Origin: Oscillospiraceae bacterium
GTDB lineage: Bacteria; Bacillota; Clostridia; Oscillospirales; Ruminococcaceae
NCBI GenBank assembly: GCA_009777725.1
Contig: WRLG01000022.1
Location: 1-55,604 of the forward strand
DNA: 55,604 bases
Direction of reading: 5' to 3'
Every line of letters begins with the position of its first letter. The stretch's first letter is position 1. Below, one piece after another: positions 1-7,123 of this stretch. The position numbers and the translations under genes are program-made. A model generated the notes under the pieces. It searched no databases, had not been told where the DNA came from, and saw nothing but the letters and a program-made list of their open reading frames with translations.

Positions 1-1
1 G

Positions 2-769
2 ATTGGCGCGCCTAATACTTGGGTTAAAATTGGGCGGTTGATTGTTGAGGATTATGTGAGGGAGCGCGGGTTGAAGGCTGATGTTTGGTTGAGGGCTTAT
101 CAGAATAATCCTGTTGGGGCTTTGGCGATGGTTAAGGCGGGGTTTTCGGGGGATATTATGGGGGCGGAGGCTGATGTTGAAAGGGGGGATAGGTTTAGGA
201 GGGAGGCTTATTTTAGGGCTTTGGAGGAGTTTGGGGTTAGCTTTAATTCAGCTTTTTTGAGCCAATTTGACCTTGACAAGATACAGTTTAGGAGCAATTC
301 TGATGTACAAAAAACAACATTGCGAACGGATGCCACTGTATATAGAGTTGGAGTTAATATACAAGAGTCGGATATTAGGCTAATTATAGCTATAATGGAT
401 AACGAATCCGATAAGTCAGAGGATTGGTTAGGAATAGCTACAACAGTGCTAAATGGTAGCGAACATTATGAAATAACTATCCAAAAGTGGATAGAGGATA
501 ATTGTTTAGATATTCGATGGTTACAAGGAACTACCATAGATGGCACATACTATGAAAAACATCAAAGAAAAGAACAAATATATGCTTTTTCGAGAGGAAA
601 CAACTTAGACGGCAAGGGATTAAAACACTCGGAACGATATGGGGAAATGAGGGCGATAGTAGAATGGACGATGTTGGGTAATCGTGTTTTCACGCCGGAA
701 ATTCAGCATTGGGCTACTGGTAGCGGAGGATATGAGGCGTTCAGCACTACGCATTTAAGTCCAATTTAA
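2..769 (+). CDS. Phage tail-associated protein, C-terminal part (5' end outside window)
   Basis: The open frame runs in from the left edge, so only the last 255 codons or so are present. The first 80 residues are charged and helical and sit in G-rich DNA, like the tail genes downstream. From about base 245 the DNA becomes clearly more AT-rich and the protein changes character. The last 150 residues include a stretch (IIAIMDNESDKSEDWLGIAT) that loosely resembles the start of SleB-type cell-wall hydrolase domains, which is a weak likeness. The position ahead of a Dit-like and a Gp37-like tail gene suggests the end of a tape-measure or tail-lysin protein. That role is inferred from context. The base-composition switch suggests the C-terminal domain was swapped in. 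Confidence 0.5.
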   Translation: MGAPNTWVKIGRLIVEDYVRERGLKADVWLRAYQNNPVGALAMVKAGFSGDIMGAEADVERGDRFRREAYFRALEEFGVSFNSAFLSQFDLDKIQFRSNSDVQKTTLRTDATVYRVGVNIQESDIRLIIAIMDNESDKSEDWLGIATTVLNGSEHYEITIQKWIEDNCLDIRWLQGTTIDGTYYEKHQRKEQIYAFSRGNNLDGKGLKHSERYGEMRAIVEWTMLGNRVFTPEIQHWATGSGGYEAFSTTHLSPI

Positions 770-787
770 CTATGAAAGGTGATTTTT

Positions 788-1537
788 TTGAAAAATCTGT
801 TGATATTATTGATTGTGACATGCTTGATTTTGATGATGGTTTCTTGCGGTGATTCTTCGGCAGGTAATGCTGATAATATCTTTGAAGAAACGTCATTGCC
901 TGTTGTTGAAGCAGGTGTATCAATTTTTGAAGTTAGTGACATAAAGGAAGCAGATGTTTCCGAATCTAATAATATGGAATTAGGAAAAGTAAGGGTATTT
1001 TCTGACGGGAATTATGCTCATGAGTGGCAGGATTTGTATGCAAGTTATCTTGATGAAATTGACGTAAATGATTTATACAGTATTTACATAAAAGATGTTA
1101 ATCAAGATGGTATTCCGGATTTAATTCTGTCCGGTTGGCATAATAAATGTGAAATTGCTTATTTTGATAGCGGCGAACTTAAATTAATTGAGTTGTGGAA
1201 TACCATTTTCACCTATTATTTGAATGACACCGAGCAAGTACTGATTTATTCGGAAGACGGGTATACTTTAGGCGGTTATAAGAGTTACACTTTATATGGC
1301 AGAACTGATAACGGCTTAGAGGAAATTCAATCTATTAAAGTTATCATTCAAGGCAATTCTTTTTCGGATGATGTAGATTATTCCTATTTTTTAAGCGGCT
1401 ATGAAATTGATGAGGGGCAGTTTAAGATACTGTGGGAAACATCGGAGGAATTGAAATCTAATTCTGAGGCTTTGGCGTATACTCATTATGATATAACAGA
1501 TTTTTATGATTATGTTGAAAAAAATCTGTTTCATTGA
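788..1537 (+). CDS. Putative lipoprotein with FG-GAP/EF-hand-like motif
   Basis: About 249 residues. The N-terminus is a lipoprotein signal peptide, with one Lys and a long hydrophobic stretch ending in MVSC followed by GDSS, so the mature protein should be lipid-anchored outside the cell. The middle holds DVNQDGIPDLIL, the calcium-loop motif of FG-GAP/VCBS-type repeats. A GTG at 779 is possible, but the TTG at 788 fits the AAAGGTGA site better. The gene sits between tail genes and is AT-rich compared with them, so it looks like a cargo (moron-like) gene. It is followed by a strong hairpin. Its function is unknown. An immunity or surface role is possible given the odd end of the gene before it. 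Confidence 0.7.
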   Translation: MKNLLILLIVTCLILMMVSCGDSSAGNADNIFEETSLPVVEAGVSIFEVSDIKEADVSESNNMELGKVRVFSDGNYAHEWQDLYASYLDEIDVNDLYSIYIKDVNQDGIPDLILSGWHNKCEIAYFDSGELKLIELWNTIFTYYLNDTEQVLIYSEDGYTLGGYKSYTLYGRTDNGLEEIQSIKVIIQGNSFSDDVDYSYFLSGYEIDEGQFKILWETSEELKSNSEALAYTHYDITDFYDYVEKNLFH

Positions 1538-1569
1538 CTGGTGGACTGGTGCTAATTCTAATTTATGGT

Positions 1570-1618
1570 TTTAGGAAATGTTTAGAAACAGGTAAGTTGT
1601 TTTTAAACATTTCCTAAA
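1570..1618 (+). terminator. Hairpin terminator after the lipoprotein gene
   Basis: Perfect 15-base inverted repeat TTTAGGAAATGTTTA (1570-1584) with its complement at 1604-1618, followed by an AT-rich stretch with TTATTTTT. It lies 33 bases after the stop codon of the lipoprotein and insulates it from the following tail genes. Confidence 0.65.
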
Positions 1619-1658
1619 TTATTTTTCCTAAAGTTTAGTTGTGAAAGGAGGTGAAAAT

Positions 1659-1880
1659 ATGAATAACGCATTTGATAAATTTCTTAATGCAATTCCTAAT
1701 GTTCAGACAAATTCTGAGGGAACGGAGGGGGAATCTTTGGCGGCGATTCGGGAGTTAGTTGGGGTTTTGGCGGCGAATCCTCCGGCGGTTTCGGTTAATG
1801 TTTTTAGTTCTAAGGATTTGTCTCTTATGGAAAAAGACCAGCAGATGAGGCAGTTGGCGCAGGAAATTTTGAGGTATTAA
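1659..1880 (+). CDS. Small phage-type protein of unknown function
   Basis: 73 residues starting at the ATG at 1659, behind a textbook GAAAGGAGGTGA site. The protein has a disordered, Ser/Thr/Glu-rich N-terminus, a helix with AAIRELVGVL, and a second helix near the C-terminus (MEKDQQMRQLAQEIL). I do not recognise the family. It is co-directional with the Dit-like gene 70 bases downstream and shares its G-rich codon usage, so it probably belongs to the tail module. Confidence 0.55.
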   Translation: MNNAFDKFLNAIPNVQTNSEGTEGESLAAIRELVGVLAANPPAVSVNVFSSKDLSLMEKDQQMRQLAQEILRY

Positions 1881-1950
1881 TCAAATTTAATCAACAATGA
1901 GGCGTTTCGTTTATGCGGGGCGTTTTTTTGATGGAAAGGAAGTGTTTTTT

Positions 1951-2703
1951 ATGAAAATCAGTTTTAAAAGCAGCTTGGGTGAGGAGGTTTCTTTTACGGA
2001 TTTTGATGATGTTTTGCGGGTTCAAAAAATTGAGGGTTTGTCGCCGCAGGCTAATATTGAAATCGCGCCGTTTTATGATTCTGACGGGGGGACGGTTGTT
2101 TCAATGAGGATGGATTCGCGGCGGATTTCTATGTTGGCGGTGTTTAGCGGGGAGGATGCTTTTTGCCGAAAGCAGTTGAATAGTGTGTTTGTTCCTAAGG
2201 TATCGGGTACGCTTTTTATTGATGACGGTTATGGTTCATATAAAATTGATTGCATAACGGAGGGTTTTAAGCATAAGTTCGCCGAAAACGACATCACGGC
2301 AATCATTTCTCTGGTCTGCCCCGACCCATATTTCGCCGGAGCAACAGAGCAGAAGATTACTACACTCCATTCAGACGGTCAGTGGACTTTTCCTTTTGAA
2401 ATTCCGCAATCGGGGTTCACATTCGGGGAAATCGGCGGGGATAGGATTGCGCGGGTGACGAATAGCGGTGCAATTAAAAGCGGCGGGATTTTTGAGATTT
2501 TGGCGCGTGCTAATGTTTATAAGCCGAAACTTCAAAATATCAACACCTATGAATGGTTTGAATTGGATATGAATCTTTTGGCGCATGACAGGGTTGTGAT
2601 TGACACAAATAAGGGGCGGAAATCGGTCAAGCTGGTTCGCGGCGGGGTTGAGCTGTTAGTTTATAAAATTTGGAGGTGTTTTTTTGGAATTACATGTTTT
2701 TAA
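1951..2703 (+). CDS. Phage distal tail (Dit-like) protein, C-terminus possibly shortened
   Basis: About 250 residues from ATG 1951 behind AAAGGAAG. The arrangement is that of siphovirus distal tail proteins: an N-terminal strand-rich domain opening with MKISFKSSLGEEVSF, a middle region with the CPDPYFAG motif typical of Dit families, then a galectin-like C-terminal domain with FELDMNLLAHDRVVIDTNKG. In relatives the chain normally continues with another strand pair after a segment like KSVKLVRGGVEL. Here it runs into LLVYKIWRCFFGITCF, which has no tail-protein character and overlaps the next gene by 20 bases. The 3' end was probably lost to a deletion or frameshift around 2655-2690. Confidence 0.65.
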   Translation: MKISFKSSLGEEVSFTDFDDVLRVQKIEGLSPQANIEIAPFYDSDGGTVVSMRMDSRRISMLAVFSGEDAFCRKQLNSVFVPKVSGTLFIDDGYGSYKIDCITEGFKHKFAENDITAIISLVCPDPYFAGATEQKITTLHSDGQWTFPFEIPQSGFTFGEIGGDRIARVTNSGAIKSGGIFEILARANVYKPKLQNINTYEWFELDMNLLAHDRVVIDTNKGRKSVKLVRGGVELLVYKIWRCFFGITCF

Positions 2704-3805
2704 TTCGGAATTGGAGCTTTGCGGGCTTGCGGAGGAGATTTCTTCCTTAATTTGGAAGAGGAGCTTTTTTACATCGGGTAGTTTTACGCTTACCGCTCCC
2801 GCGACGGCTGAGTGTATGCGGCTGTTAAAGAAGCATATGCTGGTTGAAAAGGAGGGCGAGGTCGGGGTGATTACATCGCTTAATATTGATAAGGATGAAA
2901 AAAGCGAGAAGATTACCGCTTCGGGGATTTTGCTGACGGGGACTTTGAACAACAGGATTTTACTTGAAACGGATAGTAGTTTTATGGGCTTGCTTGATAA
3001 GAATATCGGGGGCGCGGCTTCGGCTTCGCGGCGGATTCCCAAGCTTTTTGTGTCACGGGATATTTCCGCGCCGTCTGATTATCACGACAGGCTTTTGTAT
3101 GCTAATTTAGGGGCGTATGCCGAGGCGGTCTGCCGCAAAAACGGGATTGGGCTTCGGGCGACCTTAGAGCACAGCGGGGGGCGGAGGATTAAGCTTGAAG
3201 CAGTCAGGGGCGTTGATAAGTCCATAGGGCAATCGGTGAATCCTCGGGTTATTTTTTCCGAGGATTTTGATAATTTGCGGGGGGTTAAGTATCAATATTC
3301 CGAAAACGGGGCGGTCAGCACGGTTTACGGCTATGCCGTTATTCCCGCCGGGATTTCTTACACGGGAGGCGAGCTTGTAAGGGTTGAGGGGGATGGCAAT
3401 GTTGGTTACGACAGGATTGAAAGCTCGAAATCCGTAAGGGCGGAGACGTATAATTCGCTGACGCAGATTATTGTTGGTTTTGAAGACGACTACACGCCTA
3501 TTTACAAAGACCAGATAGTCTCGGGGGTAAGCCAGCAGAATACAATCGCCTCTATTGACAGCGCGATAGAGGGGACTTCTAAGCCGCCTGCCGAGAATTT
3601 CTCGGGCTCGGTTCGCTTTGAGGGGGGATATAAGTCTCAATACGATTTGGGAGATATTGTCACTGTTTTACATAACAGATGGGGCATGTCCGATTCAATT
3701 AGGATTTGCGAGGTTGTAGAGCGTTACGAAAACGGCGGGGTTACAATTTCACCTGTTTTCGGTTCTCCGCTCCCTACTATTATGGATATTTTGAAAAGAG
3801 AATAA
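2684..3805 (+). CDS. Siphovirus Gp37-like tail protein
   Basis: 373 residues from a TTG at 2684 behind GGAGGTG. The sequence matches the siphovirus ReqiPepy6 Gp37-like family (PF14594): an N-terminal receptor-like beta domain (LHVFNSELELCG, then WKRSFFTSGSFTLTAPAT), a central part with GILLTGTLNNRIL, and a C-terminal part ending SDSIRICEVVERYENGGVTISPVFG. In siphophage particles these proteins sit at the tail tip after Dit, matching the order here. No head, packaging, lysis or integrase gene is visible, so the window holds only the end of a prophage or phage-tail-like cluster. Confidence 0.75.
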   Translation: MELHVFNSELELCGLAEEISSLIWKRSFFTSGSFTLTAPATAECMRLLKKHMLVEKEGEVGVITSLNIDKDEKSEKITASGILLTGTLNNRILLETDSSFMGLLDKNIGGAASASRRIPKLFVSRDISAPSDYHDRLLYANLGAYAEAVCRKNGIGLRATLEHSGGRRIKLEAVRGVDKSIGQSVNPRVIFSEDFDNLRGVKYQYSENGAVSTVYGYAVIPAGISYTGGELVRVEGDGNVGYDRIESSKSVRAETYNSLTQIIVGFEDDYTPIYKDQIVSGVSQQNTIASIDSAIEGTSKPPAENFSGSVRFEGGYKSQYDLGDIVTVLHNRWGMSDSIRICEVVERYENGGVTISPVFGSPLPTIMDILKRE

Positions 3806-3813
3806 AATAAAAC

Positions 3814-3846
3814 AGCCCGGATATGGCATATGCACATGTCCGGGCT
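3814..3846. terminator. Bidirectional terminator between convergent genes
   Basis: AGCCCGGA (3814-3821) pairs with TCCGGGCT (3839-3846). A-rich sequence lies before it and TTTATTT after it, so it can work for the tail gene on the plus strand and the peptidase-like gene on the minus strand. Confidence 0.75.
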
Positions 3847-3859
3847 CTTTATTTATGAT

Positions 3860-4450
3860 TTACGCTATTGCTTCCTTTAGGAAAGTGAAAGAATTGTCTT
3901 TTTTCGATGAGATATGGTCTTGGTATTCTTTTAAGTTACCCTCGTAAATCAGCTCCGCGCCGGAAACATTTCGCAAATCCTCCGGCTCGACAAGAGAGGG
4001 GTGCTTTTTTATATTATGCTCAATGCCGCTCTTGCCCAGCACAAATCCTACCCACACCGAGCATACAAACTTATCCTTGCCTTGATACGGGATATTCAAG
4101 CCCATAAGGAGCAATGCGGCAAGGTCGTATCTGTAATGCTTGCGGTTGCTGAGGAAGTGCTCTATTAATTCCTGCGTTTCAACAAGCTGCTCTTCCGTAA
4201 CGGGGATTCTGTAAACCTCGCAAGGGATGTTGTCATACCTGCCGAATACAGCCGTGTTAATATTCTCTATATTAAAATGAGCGGGGATTGGTATTCTCGA
4301 ATAATCGCGGCTGAAGCTGTACATATCGCTGAGCATCTCGTCAAAAGCCAATGATGCGTGAGAATAAGTTTTCTTTGAAATGAACCTTATGATTTTTGCC
4401 ACCGCTGTTTTTGTCTTTGTTAAAACGATATAAATATATCTATCCCTCAT
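3860..4450 (-). CDS. Permuted papain-fold (YiiX/NlpC-like) hydrolase
   Basis: 196 residues from the ATG at 4450, which has AGGAAGG eight bases upstream; two more starts lie 6 and 9 bases further up. The protein has the circularly permuted NlpC/P60 arrangement, with the His early in a TYSHASLAFD motif (His about residue 31) and the Cys late in KFVCSVWVGFVL (Cys about residue 130). That is the opposite order to ordinary NlpC/P60 peptidases. Permuted members act on amide or lipid substrates, and the substrate here is unknown. No signal peptide is visible. It lies 41 bases after the acidic repeat gene on the same strand and probably shares its transcript. Confidence 0.6.
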   Translation of the reverse strand: MRDRYIYIVLTKTKTAVAKIIRFISKKTYSHASLAFDEMLSDMYSFSRDYSRIPIPAHFNIENINTAVFGRYDNIPCEVYRIPVTEEQLVETQELIEHFLSNRKHYRYDLAALLLMGLNIPYQGKDKFVCSVWVGFVLGKSGIEHNIKKHPSLVEPEDLRNVSGAELIYEGNLKEYQDHISSKKDNSFTFLKEAIA

Positions 4451-4491
4451 TACCATCACCTTCCTAAGTAGTACTCTCCTCAGCGACCCTG

Positions 4492-5025
4492 TTATAACCC
4501 GGAAAAATCGGTGGATTCCTCCTTCTGAGGCTTTGTTTTATCCTCTAAGACGTCTATATTGATTGTCCCTGTTATTTCGTCGGTCGTGTTGGGTATAATC
4601 CTGCCCGAAAGGTCCGGCAGCAGGCTTGTGTCTATTTCAAGGGATATTTCTTCAACCGTGTCCGGCAATACCGCAGAGGGCTCTGCTCTGAGGCTTTCCG
4701 AGCCGACCTCGTAATCAATCTCGTCAACGTAGTCCGGCAATACTTCAAGCGGGGAGCTTCTAAGGCTTTCTACGTCCGCCTCGTAATCAATTACGTCTAC
4801 CGAGTCCTGCACTGCTCCGGCATACGAAGCCGCCAGAGTACTGACATCAATTGAGGCTTCGTTTTTGACCTTAAGTACTTTATTTGCGGTAACTCTGCCC
4901 GATATGTCTTCTAAATTTTCGGATTCGATTTTTTTGCTTAATTTTTTCCAGCCGTCCTTATTTTTGGAATTTAAAATTTTCTGCTCAAACGCCTTCCAAG
5001 CATCTTCATTGTTTATTTTAGACAT
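4492..5025 (-). CDS. Acidic repeat protein of unknown function
   Basis: 177 residues from ATG 5025 behind AAAGGG. The first 40 residues are helical and rich in Lys and Glu (AWKAFEQKILNSKNKDGWKKL). The rest is strongly acidic and made of about four degenerate repeats of 23-24 residues, whose core reads VLPDxVxEIDYE followed by a SLRxxP or LLPD segment. There is no signal peptide or membrane segment. I do not recognise the family. Location next to a permuted papain-fold hydrolase and a phage tail cluster suggests an accessory or phage-linked pair. Confidence 0.55.
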   Translation of the reverse strand: MSKINNEDAWKAFEQKILNSKNKDGWKKLSKKIESENLEDISGRVTANKVLKVKNEASIDVSTLAASYAGAVQDSVDVIDYEADVESLRSSPLEVLPDYVDEIDYEVGSESLRAEPSAVLPDTVEEISLEIDTSLLPDLSGRIIPNTTDEITGTINIDVLEDKTKPQKEESTDFSGL

Positions 5026-5177
5026 AACAATCGCCGCCCTTTCCAATTACTCTTAAATACTTACATATATTATACTACTTTTTTACGCTCTTGTACAGAG
5101 GTATTTAATGTTTTATTTCAAATGTATAAAAATTTAATTAATATTCATTAATAATATACAAATTTGCGTTATACTGA

Positions 5178-5206
5178 TTGAAAAATAATGTTATTTTTGT
5201 TATAAT
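5178..5206 (+). promoter_or_regulatory. Sigma-A type promoter of the PilZ gene
   Basis: TTGAAA (5178-5183), 17-base spacer, TATAAT (5201-5206). Transcription would begin near 5213 and leave an untranslated leader of about 100 bases before the ATG at 5313. Confidence 0.75.
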
Positions 5207-5212
5207 AAAAGA

Positions 5213-5304
5213 ACGGATAGCGGCAGTACGGAAATGAAGGCAGTGCGTCCCGTGTTTTCGGGCATACGCCTCGGGCTTTCCGGGCGGAATTATCATTTAA
5301 GGGG
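5213..5304 (+). promoter_or_regulatory. Folded 5' leader of unknown type
   Basis: The leader is GC-richer than the AT-rich DNA around it. It includes a stable hairpin in which GCGTCCCG (about 5246-5253) pairs with CGGGCATACGC through a TGTTTT loop, and a second GC-rich segment TCGGGCTTTCCGGGC. I could not match it to the c-di-GMP-I or c-di-GMP-II aptamers or to another riboswitch class that I can recognise by eye. It may be an unclassified leader RNA. Confidence 0.35.
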
Positions 5305-5312
5305 AGATTATA

Positions 5313-5978
5313 ATGATTAATAAAGATAAGGTTAAAAAGGTTTTTATTTACGATGCCAAGGGCAGGTTGCTGGTTATGTCAAGGCTTGTTACGTTTCCTA
5401 AAGATTTCTTTAAAATGAAAAACAGAGAAATGGTTATGGTTAAAGGCTCGGATTTGCCTTTGATTAAGAAGGACTCAAGCATTGAAGTAATTTTTGAGTA
5501 CTATAACGGTTTGCGGATGAAGTACATGACAGCCGTAGACATAAGCACGAACAAGCAGATGAACTTTCACGTCGGGGACGGGGTGGAGGTAGAGGAGCGC
5601 AGGAATTTCTATAAGGTTGAGCTTGAAATTGACGGCATCGCTCAATTTTACATGAGGGGCGATGAGATGTTTTATTTTGACCCCCCGATTTCCATTAAAT
5701 TTAAAAATATAAACATAGGCGGCGTTTTTCTGCTGCCCTTGGCGGAGCAGAACCTTGAAAAGGGCGACCATGTAATGTTCACCTTTATGAACGGTGAAAT
5801 GAACCTGCTTTCCGAAGTGCTTCGCGTTCAGCCCGGTCCGTCCGATGGGGAACTGGCGGGTTACGGTTGCAAATTTATAAGCGCGACCGCACAGCAGGAG
5901 GAGAAAATTGCCAGATTCCTCTTTGAATGTCAAGCCCTTGAAAGAGAGCGGCTGAAGAAAAACAGGACTTTTGATTGA
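5313..5978 (+). CDS. PilZ-domain (YcgR-like) protein, degenerate c-di-GMP site
   Basis: 221 residues behind AAGGGGAG. The N-terminal half (1-90) resembles the beta-barrel YcgR-N/PilZN domain. The C-terminal half (about 95-210) is PilZ-like, with ERRNFYKVELEIDG where a canonical site has RRxxxR, NINIGG in place of DxSxxG, and a typical closing segment YGCKFISATAQQEEKIARFLF. The second Arg has become Lys and the Asp has become Asn, so c-di-GMP binding may be weakened or lost. Family members control motility, adhesion or polysaccharide export. No flagellar gene is nearby. The promoter and structured leader suggest separate control. Confidence 0.75.
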   Translation: MINKDKVKKVFIYDAKGRLLVMSRLVTFPKDFFKMKNREMVMVKGSDLPLIKKDSSIEVIFEYYNGLRMKYMTAVDISTNKQMNFHVGDGVEVEERRNFYKVELEIDGIAQFYMRGDEMFYFDPPISIKFKNINIGGVFLLPLAEQNLEKGDHVMFTFMNGEMNLLSEVLRVQPGPSDGELAGYGCKFISATAQQEEKIARFLFECQALERERLKKNRTFD

Positions 5979-5981
5979 GGA

Positions 5982-6010
5982 GGTTGGGTTCAATTTAATT
6001 GAAGCCAACC
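5982..6010. terminator. Hairpin between convergent pilZ-like and GH5 genes
   Basis: GGTTGG(G)TTCAATT pairs with AATTGAA(G)CCAACC across one mismatch. There is no long T-run, so termination is only plausible. Confidence 0.4.
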
Positions 6011-6057
6011 CCCTGTAAAAACCTATTCTGTATGGGGCGCACCTCTACACCTGCAAG

Positions 6058-7095
6058 CTAAATCACCTTAACCAACTCTTCAAAAATCGGTGCGTAATGC
6101 TCATCTATGATTCCGAAATCCAGCTGCTTATAAGTCCACATTGCTCTGCCTATTTGATGCTTTTCAAAAACGCTGTTTATGTCCTTATACCAATTCAGCG
6201 TTCCCTGCAAGGGTGCGCGGTCAATCACGCCGTATTCGCCGCAGTAAAGCGGGACGTTCCTTTCCTCGGCAACTTTCAAGGCTTCTTCAAAGATATTCTC
6301 AAAGAAAGCCGCTCCGTTATTCTCTAAGAATAATTGCTTCCCGAATTTTGCAAGGCTAATCGACATTTCTTTTGTTAAAAAGCTTGAATTTTGCTCATAT
6401 ACATCTGCAATTTGCGGGTATTCAACCTTTAAATCAAGCGGCATATTCGCAATCCAAGGGGCGTTTTGGTGGGTAAAAAGAAGCGGCTCATAGCAATGGA
6501 AATTATAAACAATATTCTCATCATACGGCTTATCGAGAGCCGCAATGGTCAGCGGGCTGTTGTAACAAACACCGCCGACAATTATTTTAGTTTTAGGCGC
6601 GGATTTTCGTATTTCGGTTATAACCGCCTTAATAATCTCATTCCATTTTTCGGTCACATCGAGTAAAACAACCTCATTAAGCAGCTCAAACGCTATAAAT
6701 TCATACCCGCCGTAACGCTTGGAAAGCTTGACCCAGAGCTCAATAAATCTTTGCTGAAGTTTAGCATCATCAAAGAAAACCCCCGCGCTTTCAAGCTCGT
6801 CAAACGCATAGCCCGCTGTTTTATGCAGGTCTAAAACAAGGTTCAGCCCATATTCTTTACACCACGCAATGCAATTGTCAATATGCCGAAACCCGCTCTC
6901 AATCGGCTCGCCCTCCTGCGTTTCAACAAGGCAGTAGTCAATCGGCAATCTGACATGGTCAACGCCCCAAGAGGCAATTCTTTCAATATCGCTTTTGTTT
7001 ATAAAGGTGCTGTAATACTCCTCCGTTTGAGAATAAGCCTGCGACAACCACCCGCCTAAGTTTACGCCTTTTCTGAACCCCAAAAATTCCTTCAT
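6058..7095 (-). CDS. Glycoside hydrolase family 5 protein, cytoplasmic
   Basis: 345 residues, start supported by AAAGGAG. It is a full-length GH5 (beta/alpha)8 barrel. The N-terminal GVNLGGWLSQ and DHVRLPIDY segments are typical of the family, Asn140-Glu141 in FELLNEV is the acid/base motif, His200/Tyr202 sit in NFHCYEP, and Glu287 in YCGEYGV is the nucleophile. GH5 enzymes cleave beta-1,4 or beta-1,3/1,6 glucans, mannans or related glycosides. With no signal peptide and no binding module it should act inside the cell on imported oligosaccharides or glycosides. It is 28 bases after rnr on the same strand. The exact substrate cannot be read from the sequence. Confidence 0.85.
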   Translation of the reverse strand: MKEFLGFRKGVNLGGWLSQAYSQTEEYYSTFINKSDIERIASWGVDHVRLPIDYCLVETQEGEPIESGFRHIDNCIAWCKEYGLNLVLDLHKTAGYAFDELESAGVFFDDAKLQQRFIELWVKLSKRYGGYEFIAFELLNEVVLLDVTEKWNEIIKAVITEIRKSAPKTKIIVGGVCYNSPLTIAALDKPYDENIVYNFHCYEPLLFTHQNAPWIANMPLDLKVEYPQIADVYEQNSSFLTKEMSISLAKFGKQLFLENNGAAFFENIFEEALKVAEERNVPLYCGEYGVIDRAPLQGTLNWYKDINSVFEKHQIGRAMWTYKQLDFGIIDEHYAPIFEELVKVI

Positions 7096-7123
7096 ACCAT
7101 CGCACTCCTTTAAAAAAGTTTTA

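Noticed and set aside
5213-5304. Assignment of the PilZ leader to a c-di-GMP riboswitch
   Set aside because: Gene context invites it, but the conserved GEMM-I and GEMM-II core sequences are not present.
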